Source of the DNA: Tethya wilhelma
Taxonomy: Eukaryota > Porifera > Demospongiae > Tethyida > Tethyidae
Direction: 5' to 3'
DNA: 64,000 nt
Assembly (NCBI GenBank): GCA_964030475.1
Contig: CAXIPT010000009.1
Span: 3,769,767-3,833,766, forward strand
This document shows positions 34,320-44,281 of the stretch, one piece after another (within the stretch, counting starts at the first letter, position 1; each line of letters starts with the position of its first letter). Below the pieces are notes generated by a model. The model saw only the letters and a program-made list of their open reading frames with translations. It was not told the origin of the DNA and searched no databases. Position numbers and translations under genes: made by a program.

Positions 34320-37130
34320 CATAATTTTGCCTACACATTCAGACCTCAAATGATGCCTGCTACTTGGCTCGTCACGTTGCCTTGAAGGCTGGCTTACCAA
34401 TCACAACACCAGCTCTAACTGTGAACAGACTCTGTGGTTCTGGATTTCAGTCCATCATCAATGGAGCACAAGTAAGGACATTGTAATACATGACATTATA
34501 TATTATGGCTGTGTCTTTCTTGTAATGTTAGTGAATGCCTTCATTCTTGTGTAAATGTTTATAAAATTTTGGGAGAAAACTTGAGTTAGTGGATGTAGTG
34601 ATCAACAAAATCTCGGGTTTGTGGTGCATTCAACTCTTCTGCTATGGTATTCACTTGTCACAAATCTACTATTCATCTTACAATAGAGCATGATTGATGT
34701 GTGGTACTGTACATTTGCAGCTTTTTACTCCGTTGTTCCATTCTCCTGAAAGTGTATGTAAATCATGTCTTCAGCTTACAGCAAGAGTTCATTGTGACAT
34801 CCAAATGTATCATTGAACAATGGGCATTGATATACTGCATGTACAATCAGGTGTGCATTGCTGAAGCCCAGAGGAGATTCGACACAGTTGACCTTTGCTT
34901 GACCTTTTGCAATTAAAGTCCCCCATGTGCACATATGTATTGAACACATGGTGGACGTGGACAACTTTAATTGTGATAGGTCAAACAAAGGTCAACTGTG
35001 TCGAACCTCCTCTGGCTGAAGCCAGGCTTGTATTTAACATATCTACATGTAAAGTGATATCACTGTTGTGTGCTGTATCATGATTCACTGACATGCTCTA
35101 ACTCTTCTGACCACCACAGGAGATCAAGCTGGGAGAGGCTGAGGTGGTGGTAGCTGGAGGTACTGAGAGCATGAGTCAAGCTCCTTATGCAGTCAGGAAT
35201 GCCAGATGGGGAACAGCTCTTGGGGTGGATTTGAAGGTGACTGTACAGTGTGCTACAATAATATGTAGTGTACGATATTCATAGCCCATTATAATAGCAT
35301 TGTGAGGCGGTGTTGGTTTTTGAGTATCTAAAAAATGATTATTTGTATTGTGCATATTCAAGTAGCACGTACTGTAGTTGCATACTAATCTAGCTTTATA
35401 CATACATTGTCTGTCAAATACAATTATTACTGGCCTTCAATCCAATATCAATTATGCCTGCGATTGACAGGTCATAGTCTATCATCTTATATAACCCTTG
35501 TTCAGATGGAAGACACTCTGTGGGCAGCATTGACTGACTCTTATGCCAAACTACCAATGGCTCTCACTGCTGAGAAACTGGCTGAGCAGTACGGTATCAG
35601 TCGTACACAGTGTGATGAGTTTGCCCTCTCCAGTCAACAGAGATGGGCCGAAGGTGAGTCTCTGTCAAAATTGATGCCAAATATTTTCTTGTACCGTATA
35701 GCGCAAAAATTTGGCAGATTTTAATATTGGCAGATTGGCGGTTTCGGTAAGGACTGCCAATATTAAATCCGCCAAATCATCATTTTTGCGCACGCACAAT
35801 CATATGGAATACGTGTATTACTGCATGTGCAAATGCCAAAATAAAATCCGCCAATCATGAAATTTTGGGCAATCCACCAAATCTTATTACCGCCAATATT
35901 TTGTGCTATACGGTATGTATCCTACATGTGGTAGCCATGCCACTCCCTCTTTTAGTATTATGTGCTGTAATGAGGGATCGATGGCATAAGCTATGTAATT
36001 GTAAGTCTATCACATTGAAAGAATGCTTTTGTATGGTAATGGTCATCAAGAAACACTGTCTGTAACAACTCATAAATTTTATGCATGTCAGTGTAGCTGT
36101 GTGTGCTGTTTAAAAAAGTTTGAGAGTTTGAATCGGTATTGAATTCATGCACCATTTATGGTACATGTAGATATGATTTTCCATTAATTAATTAATGCAG
36201 CTAATGACCAGGGGTATTTCTCTGCTGAGCTGGCACCATTTGAGGTGAAAGTAAAGAAAGGAAAGGAGATGTTCTCAACTGATGAACACCCTCGAGCTAC
36301 CACCCTTGAGAAGCTGGGATCCCTCCCACCAGTCTTCAAGGAGAATGGAACTGTGTCAGCTGGAAATGCCTCGGTCAGTGATAGGAAAGACTATTGGTTT
36401 GATGCATGACACAAAGTTTATTAACCATTTTCCATTCCCTCTCACATAATATTATGTGTAGGGTATTTGTGATGGTGCTGGAGTGGTGATTGTTGCTAGT
36501 GAAGATGCCGTCAAGAAGCACAATCTGACACCACTGGCCAGGCTGGTTGATTACAGTGTGGCAGGGGTAGACCCTACTATTATGGGCATTGGTCCTGTCT
36601 ATGCGATCAGAGACCTCTTGAAGAAGACAGCAATGCAGTTGAGTGATATTGATTTTGTTGAGGTAAGAAAATGATACACATAGCTTAGCCTCATACCCAG
36701 GCCACTCCCTCTTTTTAGTGTTTCACGCTAAAAAGAAGTAGTGGCCTGGGTACGAGGCTACACGTACACATAGCTATAGTTGTTTGTCAAGTAGAAACAT
36801 AAACACAATCAGATTATGTGTAGGGATGTTGTGACAAGAGTCTTATGTGGCTAGGAGCTAGCATCATTTCCAGGCTCCTCTCTCTTGCAATGGATGTTTC
36901 CCAGGTCTTCCCCCTCTTCACGTTTTCAAATATTCATGAGATTGTGTTAACACTATAATATCCAAAGCTTCATTATAATGGCACCAATACTAGTGTCTTA
37001 ATTCTTTAGTGTATATGACAAAGTGAGTAGCTATAGTTCTACATCTACAAAAAGTTGACTTCCGACATACAAAGCTTATTAAAGAACTAGAAAGTAAATC
37101 AACAGGCTGTGAGATTTGGACACACACACA

Positions 37131-37174
<44 letters not shown>

Positions 37175-37422
37175 CACACACACAGGTTAATGAAGCCTTT
37201 GCTGCTCAATATCTTTCAGTGGAAAAGGAGCTCGGTCTAGATCGCTCCAAGACGAACAACAATGGTGGAGCAATAGCACTGGGGCATCCACTCGCGACCT
37301 CAGGGTCACGAATCACTGCTCATTTGGTTCATAAACTCCAGAGAACTGGAGAGAAGTATGCTATTGGATCGGCCTGTATAGGTGGGGGCCAAGGCATCGC
37401 AGTCTTACTGGAGAGAGTGTAG
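33245..37422 (+). CDS. ACAA2: Mitochondrial 3-ketoacyl-CoA thiolase (acetyl-CoA acyltransferase 2)
   Basis: Seven exons give a complete 394-residue thiolase: 33245-33424, 34343-34471, 35120-35236, 35506-35653, 36201-36373, 36462-36662, 37186-37422. It cleaves 3-ketoacyl-CoA with CoA to acetyl-CoA and a shortened acyl-CoA, the last step of mitochondrial beta-oxidation. The nucleophile is Cys 91 in [10 protein letters not shown]; the catalytic His is in [10 protein letters not shown] and the second Cys in [21 protein letters not shown] at the N-terminus, [11 protein letters not shown] and PIMGIGP-like motifs match ACAA2 better than ACAT1 or peroxisomal ACAA1, and the vertebrate length is 397. 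As in ACAA2, an uncleaved N-terminal region could serve for import. Introns 2, 4 and 6 hold palindromic elements, and the last acceptor is the end of a (CA)n run. Confidence 0.96.
34281..34316. repeat. (CA)n microsatellite near the ACAA2 exon 2 acceptor
   Basis: Sense-strand CA repeat ending 26 bases upstream of the acceptor at 34342. Confidence 0.95.
34861..35025. mobile_element. Palindromic element in ACAA2 intron 2
   Basis: The left arm (CTGAAGCCCAGAGGAGATTC then GACACAGTTGACCTTTG) is mirrored by the right arm (CAAAGGTCAACTGTGTCGAA then TCTGGCTGAAGCC). Arms are about 70 bp; non-coding, MITE-like. Confidence 0.8.
35692..35915. mobile_element. MITE-like element with TACCGTATAGCG ends, copy 3
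   Basis: Lies in ACAA2 intron 4. Ends are TACCGTATAGCGCAAAAAT and ATTTTGTGCTATACGGTA, with internal GGCAGATT/AATCCGCCA palindromes. Confidence 0.85.
36686..36760. repeat. 75-bp near-perfect hairpin in ACAA2 intron 6
   Basis: TAGCCTCATACCCAGGCCAC is mirrored by GTGGCCTGGGTACGAGGCTA around an AAAAAG core. Similar AGCCTSGTMCCCAGGC fragments occur near 11340, 12640-12770 and 33560, so this is a dispersed family. Confidence 0.75.
37121..37184. repeat. (CA)n microsatellite forming the ACAA2 last acceptor
   Basis: The CA repeat runs directly into CACAG (37185), the 3' splice site of exon 7. Confidence 0.95.
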
Positions 37423-37759
37423 AACAAATTCATTATTATAATTAATGCACCAATGATTTTTTTTGTTGTTGTTAATAATAGAATTAAGCTCTAATAGTAA
37501 TGCATGTATATGCATGTTATTATTACTACACAATTGCAAACTGTTATTATTACTACACAATTGCAAACTGACAGTTCCTACATGCATTCAGTAAGATTTG
37601 CAATGTAAACTTCCATGCCATAACCATTGTTACTGATGTGATTGATGATCCTTTCCCGTGACATAAATGTATTGTAGTATACTGTAACACGTGTCTGTAC
37701 TCTGGACTTTTTAAAACCACAGATTTCTGATCGACTTGGCACATGATGAAACCCCCTCT
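37423..37759. other. Spacer and upstream region of the first kinase-Kelch copy
   Basis: 37610-37735 is nearly repeated at 38324-38450 in front of the second copy (shared TGTAACACGTGTCTGTACTC), indicating a duplicated promoter region. Confidence 0.6.
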
Positions 37760-38319
37760 ATGCTTGACCTACCGATGGCTGAACTTCGCTACCAAGACAT
37801 TACTATTCTAAAGGACCAGACTCTTGGTCATGGCTCCTATGGAGCTGTCTACAAGGCCAAATATGATCAACTTCTTTGTGCAGCTAAAGTTCTTCACCCT
37901 ACCATTGTTGACCCCCTTGACCCTGGATCAGAGATGATTCTCCAAAGGTTTCGACAAGAATGTGACTTTCTAAATCAACTACGTCATCCTCACATTGTGC
38001 AGTACCTGGGGCTGACCGTGGATCGGGAGTCAAACCTACCTGTGCTCTTAATGGAATTATTGGACAGTAGCCTCACTCAGATGCTTGAGCGGTCACAAGA
38101 CCCAATTTCATTTTCGATTCAAATCGATCTTTGTCATGATATCGCCACAGCCATAGCTTATCTCCATTCAAACGATATCATTCATCGTGACTTATCTGGA
38201 AACAACGTATTAGTTATTGCTGGCAGGAGAGCTAAAGTAACTGACTTTGGAATGTCTAAACTTGCTGATTCGGACCGTACCAACACACTCACATCCTGTC
38301 CAGGTACGTTTGCCTACAT
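37760..38319 (+). CDS. Kinase-Kelch protein, head fragment (cut at a single N)
   Basis: Starts MLDLPMAELRYQDIT and continues through the kinase N-lobe, HRDLSGNN and DFG to TFAY, where a single N (38320) joins it to another promoter copy. It is nearly identical to residues 1-185 of the gene at 38465-40624. I read it as an intact gene truncated by assembly rather than a biological break. Confidence 0.85.
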
Positions 38320-38464
38320 NTCATGCCATAAGCATTGTTACTGATGTGATTGATGATCCTTTCCTGTGACATAAATCATGTATTGTAGTACTGTAACACG
38401 TGTCTGTACTCTGGACTTATAAAACCACAGACTTCTGACTCTGCATGATGATGAAACCCACTCT

Positions 38465-40624
38465 ATGCTTGAGCTACGGATGGCTGAACTTCGCTACCGA
38501 GACATTACCATTCTAAAGGACCAGACTCTTGGTCATGGCTCCTATGGAGCTGTCTACAAGGCCAAATGTGATCAACTTCTTTGTGCAGCTAAAGTTCTTC
38601 ACCCTACCATTGTTGACCCCCTTGACCCTGGATCAGAGATGATTCTCCAAAGGTTTCGGCAAGAATGTGACTTTCTAAATCAGCTACGTCATCCTCACAT
38701 TGTGCAGTACCTGGGTCTGACCGTGGATCGGGAGTCAAACCTACCTGTGCTCTTAATGGAATTATTGGACAGTAGCCTCACCCAGATGCTTGAACGATCA
38801 CAAGACCCAATTTCATTTTCAATTCAAATCGATCTATGTCATGATATTGCCACAGCCATAGCTTATCTCCATTCAAACGATATCATTCATCGTGACTTAT
38901 CTGGAAACAACGTACTAGTTATTGCTGGCAGGAGAGCTAAAGTAACTGACTTTGGAATGTCTAAACTTGCTGATTCGGACCGTACCAACACACTCACATC
39001 CTGTCCAGGTACGTTTGCCTACATGTCGCCAGAATCACTTAAATTCCCTCCTCAGTACACCGAGAAACTTGACGTGTTTTCGGAAGGTGTAATCATGATC
39101 CAAGTGTGTACACGAAAGTATCCCAGTCCTGGACCAGCGATGGTAGAAACGGATGACCCACGGTCTCCCACTGGTACGACACAGATGCCTGTTCTTGAAA
39201 CGGAGCGTAGGAAGGAACACATCGACATGATCACCCCGACCCATCCTCTCCGTGTTCTTGCCGTTGAGTGTCTAGAGTACAGAGAAGACAGGAGACCTAC
39301 CGCTGCTGAGCTTTGTGAGAGGCTGGCTACTCTAAAGGAGAGCCAGGATTACATTGAGAGTAATGAAAGGGTTAACAGTCCAGCCCCTGGAGAGGATAGA
39401 ACACTGGAACAAGAAAACCATCGACTGACTTTACAAGTTGAAGAGAAGAAACAGACAATTGAAGCCAAAGATCAAGAAATCACTGATAAAATTAGAATAA
39501 TACAAGAAAAGGAAGAAGAAATTGATCAACTGAGAAAACAGCTTCACTCAGTAAATCAGAAATTAACAGTGTACCAGCAAATCAGAGGACAACTATTGAA
39601 AACCTCAGAAAAAAATGACTCACTCAAGAAACAAAACAAAAGTCTCCAGTTCAAACTAGAAGAGTTTCAAAGACAACTGCTCATGAGACAAGAATCCTTT
39701 GAACTTGTCGATGGGGAGTCAGAACTGAGGTGGAGAGATGGAGGGACAGCTCCATTTAAGGAAGCAAGAGGATCTCAGTTGGTAAATGGACATATGGTCT
39801 ACTTTACAGCAGACGAGAATGTTTATTCATACAACACATCCGCCTCAGAATGGGGGACTCTCCCCAAGTGCCCACAATGGTGGTCAAGTCTAGCACTGGT
39901 AAAGAATCTCATCACCATGATCGGAGGGAAGCAAACATATGACTTCAAAACGACAAACAAACTGCTGTCACTCAAGAAAGGAGAGAGATGGGTAGAAGAG
40001 TTTCCACCAATGCCAACAAGTCGAAGCAACTCCACAGCCATTTCTTACCTCAGCTATGTCATTGTTGTCGGGGGTACCTTTTCAGATGATCTCTTAGATA
40101 AAGTAGACGCTGTTGAAATACTCAACACTGACACTCTAGTATGGTCCTCAGCTGCCAGTCTCCCTCATCCAATGGCCTACCTGTCCGCTACCATCTGTAG
40201 TGATCGTCTCTACATGCTAGGAGGGGATGACAAGCGAGGTGGATGTCAGTCAGTTTTATCGTGCTCCATATTCGAACTTGTCAACTCTTCTCCGACACGT
40301 TTGGATTCACTAACAAGAATGTTGGGCCGTTGTAAAGTGTGGCACTATTGTACCAATACCCCGATGTACCACTCAACATGTGCCACTGTTCATGGGGACC
40401 TGCTAGCTGTTGGAGGAGAAGACGATGGAATCATTGGAAAGAAAACTAACGCAGTCTCCATATACGATCCAGTTAGTCGTGCTTGGAACACCATCACTCA
40501 CATGTCGACTGCTCGAAGTCAGTGTTTTCTTGTTGTTGCAGAACCCACTAGTCAATTAGTGGTTGTAGGTGGATTTGTTGATCAAAGAACTAAAGATGCC
40601 AGTGTAGAGATAGCATACTTTTGA
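38465..40624 (+). CDS. Tyrosine-kinase-like kinase with coiled coil and C-terminal Kelch repeats
   Basis: Intronless in the coding part, 719 residues. The kinase domain (about 14-300) has glycine loop GHGSYGAVYKAK (23-34), Lys 43 in AAKVL, Glu 67, HRDLSGNN (142-149), DFG (162-164) and MSPE (187-190), so the catalytic residues are all present. HRDLSxxN suggests a TKL-type Ser/Thr kinase rather than a classical tyrosine kinase. A long coiled coil (about 310-400, EKKQTIEAKDQEITDKI) follows, then Kelch-type beta-propeller repeats (about 415-719) with GG pairs (MIGGK, VVGGT, MLGGD, AVGGE, VVGGF). Substrate and partner are unknown. A kinase joined to a Kelch propeller is unusual and appears as a local family here, with a head fragment, a tail fragment and a pseudogene. 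Confidence 0.9.
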   Translation: MLELRMAELRYRDITILKDQTLGHGSYGAVYKAKCDQLLCAAKVLHPTIVDPLDPGSEMILQRFRQECDFLNQLRHPHIVQYLGLTVDRESNLPVLLMELLDSSLTQMLERSQDPISFSIQIDLCHDIATAIAYLHSNDIIHRDLSGNNVLVIAGRRAKVTDFGMSKLADSDRTNTLTSCPGTFAYMSPESLKFPPQYTEKLDVFSEGVIMIQVCTRKYPSPGPAMVETDDPRSPTGTTQMPVLETERRKEHIDMITPTHPLRVLAVECLEYREDRRPTAAELCERLATLKESQDYIESNERVNSPAPGEDRTLEQENHRLTLQVEEKKQTIEAKDQEITDKIRIIQEKEEEIDQLRKQLHSVNQKLTVYQQIRGQLLKTSEKNDSLKKQNKSLQFKLEEFQRQLLMRQESFELVDGESELRWRDGGTAPFKEARGSQLVNGHMVYFTADENVYSYNTSASEWGTLPKCPQWWSSLALVKNLITMIGGKQTYDFKTTNKLLSLKKGERWVEEFPPMPTSRSNSTAISYLSYVIVVGGTFSDDLLDKVDAVEILNTDTLVWSSAASLPHPMAYLSATICSDRLYMLGGDDKRGGCQSVLSCSIFELVNSSPTRLDSLTRMLGRCKVWHYCTNTPMYHSTCATVHGDLLAVGGEDDGIIGKKTNAVSIYDPVSRAWNTITHMSTARSQCFLVVAEPTSQLVVVGGFVDQRTKDASVEIAYF

Positions 40625-41497
40625 TCACAAAACAACTTGAATATTGTCATAATAATTATTATAGTATTATACATCTATAATTCAACAACCATTATGTGTT
40701 AGCATAGATAATATAGACTACAAGGAGTGGGGCTCGCTTCGCTCGCCCACTCCTTGTTTGTGCATGTTTATAGGATCAGTTACTATAACTCAAACAATCG
40801 TAAGATAAAATTGATGAGCAAAGCTATAATTGTGCATATAATAAATATTCTTCTATGGTCAGTTGGCTTAGAACAACCTTTGTAGTTGAAGCAACACACA
40901 ACAATCACATCAATACTGGCATAAGCAATTGGAAACTCAAAGGGAAGCAATGCTGCATGTGTATATGCACTGCTTAGTGCTACTTTGCTTTGGCCAGCTC
41001 ATTACCTCACTACGTGACGTCACAAACGACCCTTTTCCGACTTCCGCTATTTTTGTAACGTAATCAGCTGGCAAAGAAACTCGTTATCTGGCTAGCTGTG
41101 TTTCGTGTACAGCGACAGAGAAGACAAGTAGACTCCTAGAAGCGAAAGTTCTCCCCTCGCTACGCTTCTCTTGTGAAAGATTGGCTTCTCTATCACGCTT
41201 CTTCGTCGGATACATACGCCACTGGTAAGCCTTGTCAGCGATCTCAAAAAAAGTTAGCCTTACTTGTAGCGCCTGTGATTCTATCCTAGGCTAGTACTAT
41301 CTAAGCTAGTTCTCTAGGCACACTTTTTAAAGCTTGCATTTTTCACAGTCCAAAGAAAAAGTAGCGTTTTAGCTCGAGGTCGCATCACTTCCGGTGACCC
41401 TCCGTTACACACACACGGACAAAACTTTGCTTATAATAATATTATGATAAGTAACCGTCACGTATAGTCTAGAACCCATGACTTCATTCTTTGGAAT
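40625..41497. promoter_or_regulatory. Promoter-like region with perfect CRE and an orphan 5' exon
   Basis: TGACGTCA (41015-41022), then CpG-richer sequence and a possible untranslated exon ending CCACTG before donor GTAAGC (41225). An ETS-like ACTTCCGGT lies near 41387. No coding exon follows before the LTR element at 41498. A short hairpin (GGAGTGGGGCTCGC / GCTCGCCCACTCC) lies at 40725-40758. Confidence 0.4.
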
Positions 41498-43742
41498 TGT
41501 GGAGGACTAATACTCTTTGTATGTACTGGTAACTATGTGCATTGCATTGGTATGCTAATTATGTTGTGGTTACTTGTAGTTACTTTGGTACTTATTTGTG
41601 TAAACAGTTTATTTTGGTACTTGGTTTCTTTAGGTTCTGAGCTGTATGCTTTAAGTATTTCTTTAATGTGTAATTTAGGATGTATGTGGTTAAGTTGTGA
41701 TCTAATGCTCATGTGCATGGGATGTGGTTTCTTTATATAGAGTTTATCTGCTGAGTTGTGCAATACTATGTGACCTATTAATTGATATGATGTATGTTCG
41801 TTTTCCATTTGTGCTTTTGAGTTTATTTCCTACTTTTTGTGCTAGCTAGGACAAACATTTTGCAGGTGTCAAGACATTGGTTTATTTGTGGTTTCCCTTT
41901 AGTTTCTATCTCCTGTATTGCATAATTCTCTTTGAGGTTTTGTATAGGTTTAGATCATAGTTAGGATTTGCTATATAAACTGGTCATTTTTGCTATCATT
42001 TATCCGTCATTTGTCCATTGAGAGAGTTGAATTAAATATCTTATCGTCACTGTCAACATAGTCGTAAAAAGAACCCTTCACATCTGGTGGCAGCGGTGGG
42101 ATCTGAAATACGACTGGATTTCAACGAGTCTACAGGCAGTGAATGACCACACGTTCGGGAAGACGCTACAAGCACGGAGAGATGGCGGAGAAAGGTGACA
42201 AGTCAGGAGAGACACCCACAGGAGACCCAGTAGAGAAAGGTGATGCCAGTATATCGGAACTGGTCAAGCTTCTGATGGAGGATCGTCAGAAAAGAGAGGA
42301 ACAGGTTATGCTGGAGAAGCAGCAGTTGTTAGAGGAACGACAGAAGAGAGAGGAGCAGATGGCTCTGGAGAAAAAGCAAATGTTGGAACAGATGGAGGTT
42401 CTCAAGCGATTAGTTGAGAAAGCTGACAAGAAAGAGGAACCGGTTGCAGCGGAGAAGAAGGTGGACAATGATAGGCTGAAACTGAGCAAGTTGACGGAGA
42501 AAGATGACATTGAGGCCTACCTCACTACGTTTGAGAGGATGATGACGGCCTATGAGGTGGACAAAACACGCTGGGCATTTAACCTAGCCCCACAACTCAC
42601 AGGGAGAGCTCTGCAGGCGTATGCTGCTCTACCAGGGGAGAAGTCAGATAATTACACAGAAGTCAAGGCGGCGATATTGCGACGTTTTGACATCAACGAG
42701 GAAACGTACCGGCAGAGGTTTCGGAGGGCTGAGAAGAAGTCAGACGAGACGTACAGAGAGATGGCCACGAGGGTTGAAGAACTAGCAACTAAGTGGACAC
42801 GTGAGTGCAAGACGAAGGAGGATCTACTTCAACTGGTGGCTACGGAGCAGGTCCTGAGTGCCTTGCCTCGAGATGTGCAGGTGTGGGTTAAGGAGAGGAA
42901 ACCCAAGACATGTATGGAGGTCGGACAGCTGGCTGAGGACTACTACTTGGCAAGAAAGACGCAGGCAGTGGGTCACCAGGCTAAGGAGAGCAGACGCCCA
43001 ACTGGGGAGACGCAATGCTTTAAATGCGGGAACTCGGGCCACCTGGCACCTCAGTGCCCAAGACAGGAGAAGCCAGCAGCTATCGCTACTCCTCTCTCAA
43101 ACCTCACAAAGAAGACTGCACCAAAGAATGTCGAGTGGAATGAAGAATGTGATCGTGCATTTAACTCCATGAAAAATTACTTGTGTTCTGACCCAGTGTT
43201 GCAGAATCCAGATTTCGCCAGACAATTCATCTTACAGACAGATGCCTCAGAGACAGGGATTGGTGCAGTGCTCAGTCAAGTTGATGATCAAGGAGAAGAG
43301 CATCCAGTTGCCTATTATAGTAAGAAGCTGCTACCTAGAGAACAGAACTATGCAACCGTGGAGAAAGAATGTCTTGCAATAAAACTGGCCACTCATGCTT
43401 TTCGTGTTTACTTGCTTGGACGACCTTTTGTGATACAAACAGACCATCGTGCCTTAGTATGGCTAAATCGTCTTAAGGACAAAAATGCCAGGCTCACGAG
43501 ATGGAGTCTTGCTCTGCAGCCGTTCCAATTTACAATTGAACACAAAGCAGGAGTTGCAAATGGTAATGCAGATGCACTCTCTCGCATCGCAACAAACCCC
43601 TAGTTTGTTGCCGGAGAAGGAGGGAGGAGTGTGGAGGACTAATACTCTTTGTATGTACTGGTAACTATGTGCATTGCATTGGTATGCTAATTATGTTGTG
43701 GTTACTTGTAGTTACTTTGGTACTTATTTGTGTAAACAGTTT
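41498..43742 (+). mobile_element. Internally deleted Ty3/gypsy-like LTR retrotransposon, 3' LTR truncated by an N
   Basis: The 5' LTR is 41498-42082 (starts TGTGGAGGACTAATAC, ends CTTCACA). A primer-binding-like TGGTGGCAGCGGTGGGA follows from about 42085. A polypurine tract (GGAGAAGGAGGGAGGAG) directly precedes the 3' LTR at 43630. The 113 bases of 3' LTR before the N (43743) look identical to the 5' LTR, which implies a recent insertion. Protease, most of reverse transcriptase and integrase are absent, so the copy cannot be autonomous. A target-site duplication cannot be checked. Confidence 0.85.
42143..43603 (+). CDS. Gag fused in frame to an RNase H remnant (LTR element)
   Basis: 486 codons. 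Residues 1-120 are a charged coiled coil; about 115-270 match a Ty3-type Gag core (YLTTFERMM, then YRQRFRRAEK). A CCHC zinc knuckle CFKCGNSGHLAPQC lies near 293-306. Within about 25 residues the frame passes to the C-terminal connection and RNase H region of a Ty3 polymerase (ILQTDASETGIGAVLSQ, the TVEKECLA motif, and the ADALSR end). Protease and the catalytic reverse transcriptase are deleted while the frame is kept open. The codons show no stop, consistent with recent origin. Confidence 0.85.
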   Translation: MTTRSGRRYKHGEMAEKGDKSGETPTGDPVEKGDASISELVKLLMEDRQKREEQVMLEKQQLLEERQKREEQMALEKKQMLEQMEVLKRLVEKADKKEEPVAAEKKVDNDRLKLSKLTEKDDIEAYLTTFERMMTAYEVDKTRWAFNLAPQLTGRALQAYAALPGEKSDNYTEVKAAILRRFDINEETYRQRFRRAEKKSDETYREMATRVEELATKWTRECKTKEDLLQLVATEQVLSALPRDVQVWVKERKPKTCMEVGQLAEDYYLARKTQAVGHQAKESRRPTGETQCFKCGNSGHLAPQCPRQEKPAAIATPLSNLTKKTAPKNVEWNEECDRAFNSMKNYLCSDPVLQNPDFARQFILQTDASETGIGAVLSQVDDQGEEHPVAYYSKKLLPREQNYATVEKECLAIKLATHAFRVYLLGRPFVIQTDHRALVWLNRLKDKNARLTRWSLALQPFQFTIEHKAGVANGNADALSRIATNP

Positions 43743-43743
43743 N

Positions 43744-44042
43744 GCCGTTGTAAAGTGTGGCACTATTGCACCAATACCCCGATGTACCACTCAACATGTG
43801 CCACTGTTCATGGGGACCTGCTAGCTGTTGGAGGAGAAGACGATGGAATCATTGGAAAGAAAACTAACGCCGTCTCCATATACGATCCAGTTAGTCGCGT
43901 TTGGAACACCATCACTCACATATCGACTGCTCGAAGTCAGTGCTTTCTTGCTGTTGCAGAACCCACTAGTCAATTGGTGGTTGTAGGTGGATTTGTTGAT
44001 CAAAGAACTAAAGATGCCAGCGTAGAGGTAGTGTACTTCTGA
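43744..44042 (+). CDS. Kinase-Kelch protein, tail fragment
   Basis: The last 98 codons of a kinase-Kelch gene (RCKVWHYCTNTPMYH to VVGGF and VEVVYF, stop 44040-44042), highly similar to 40326-40624. It starts at the N join (43743), so it is an assembly-truncated second gene or allele. It could be the other end of the head fragment at 37760. Confidence 0.85.
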
Positions 44043-44281
44043 TCAAGAAAATGACTTGAAATCCATGTGTACCTCACAATTAGTAAGATTATTGTACATG
44101 CAAGATCGTTCCAATCATCAATTATGAATTTGCTTTTGTAACTACAGTTATACTCAGACATAGTCTATAATTTTTTTTTAGGAATGGGCAGTGCTGTAAA
44201 AAGTATTGGAACAAGGCATGGTCTCGATTTCAGCACATGACTGCTTTATTTTCATTTGTGATACCTCATAATTATTTGTTA
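44043..44281. other. 3' flank with a single palindrome-arm copy
   Basis: Contains AGGAATGGGCAGTGCTGTAA at about 44182, one arm of the palindromic family seen at 44941 and 45927. Confidence 0.5.

Noticed and set aside
42143..43603. Functional host gene with an RNase H domain
   Set aside because: It is flanked by LTRs, a primer-binding-like site and a polypurine tract, so it belongs to the retroelement.
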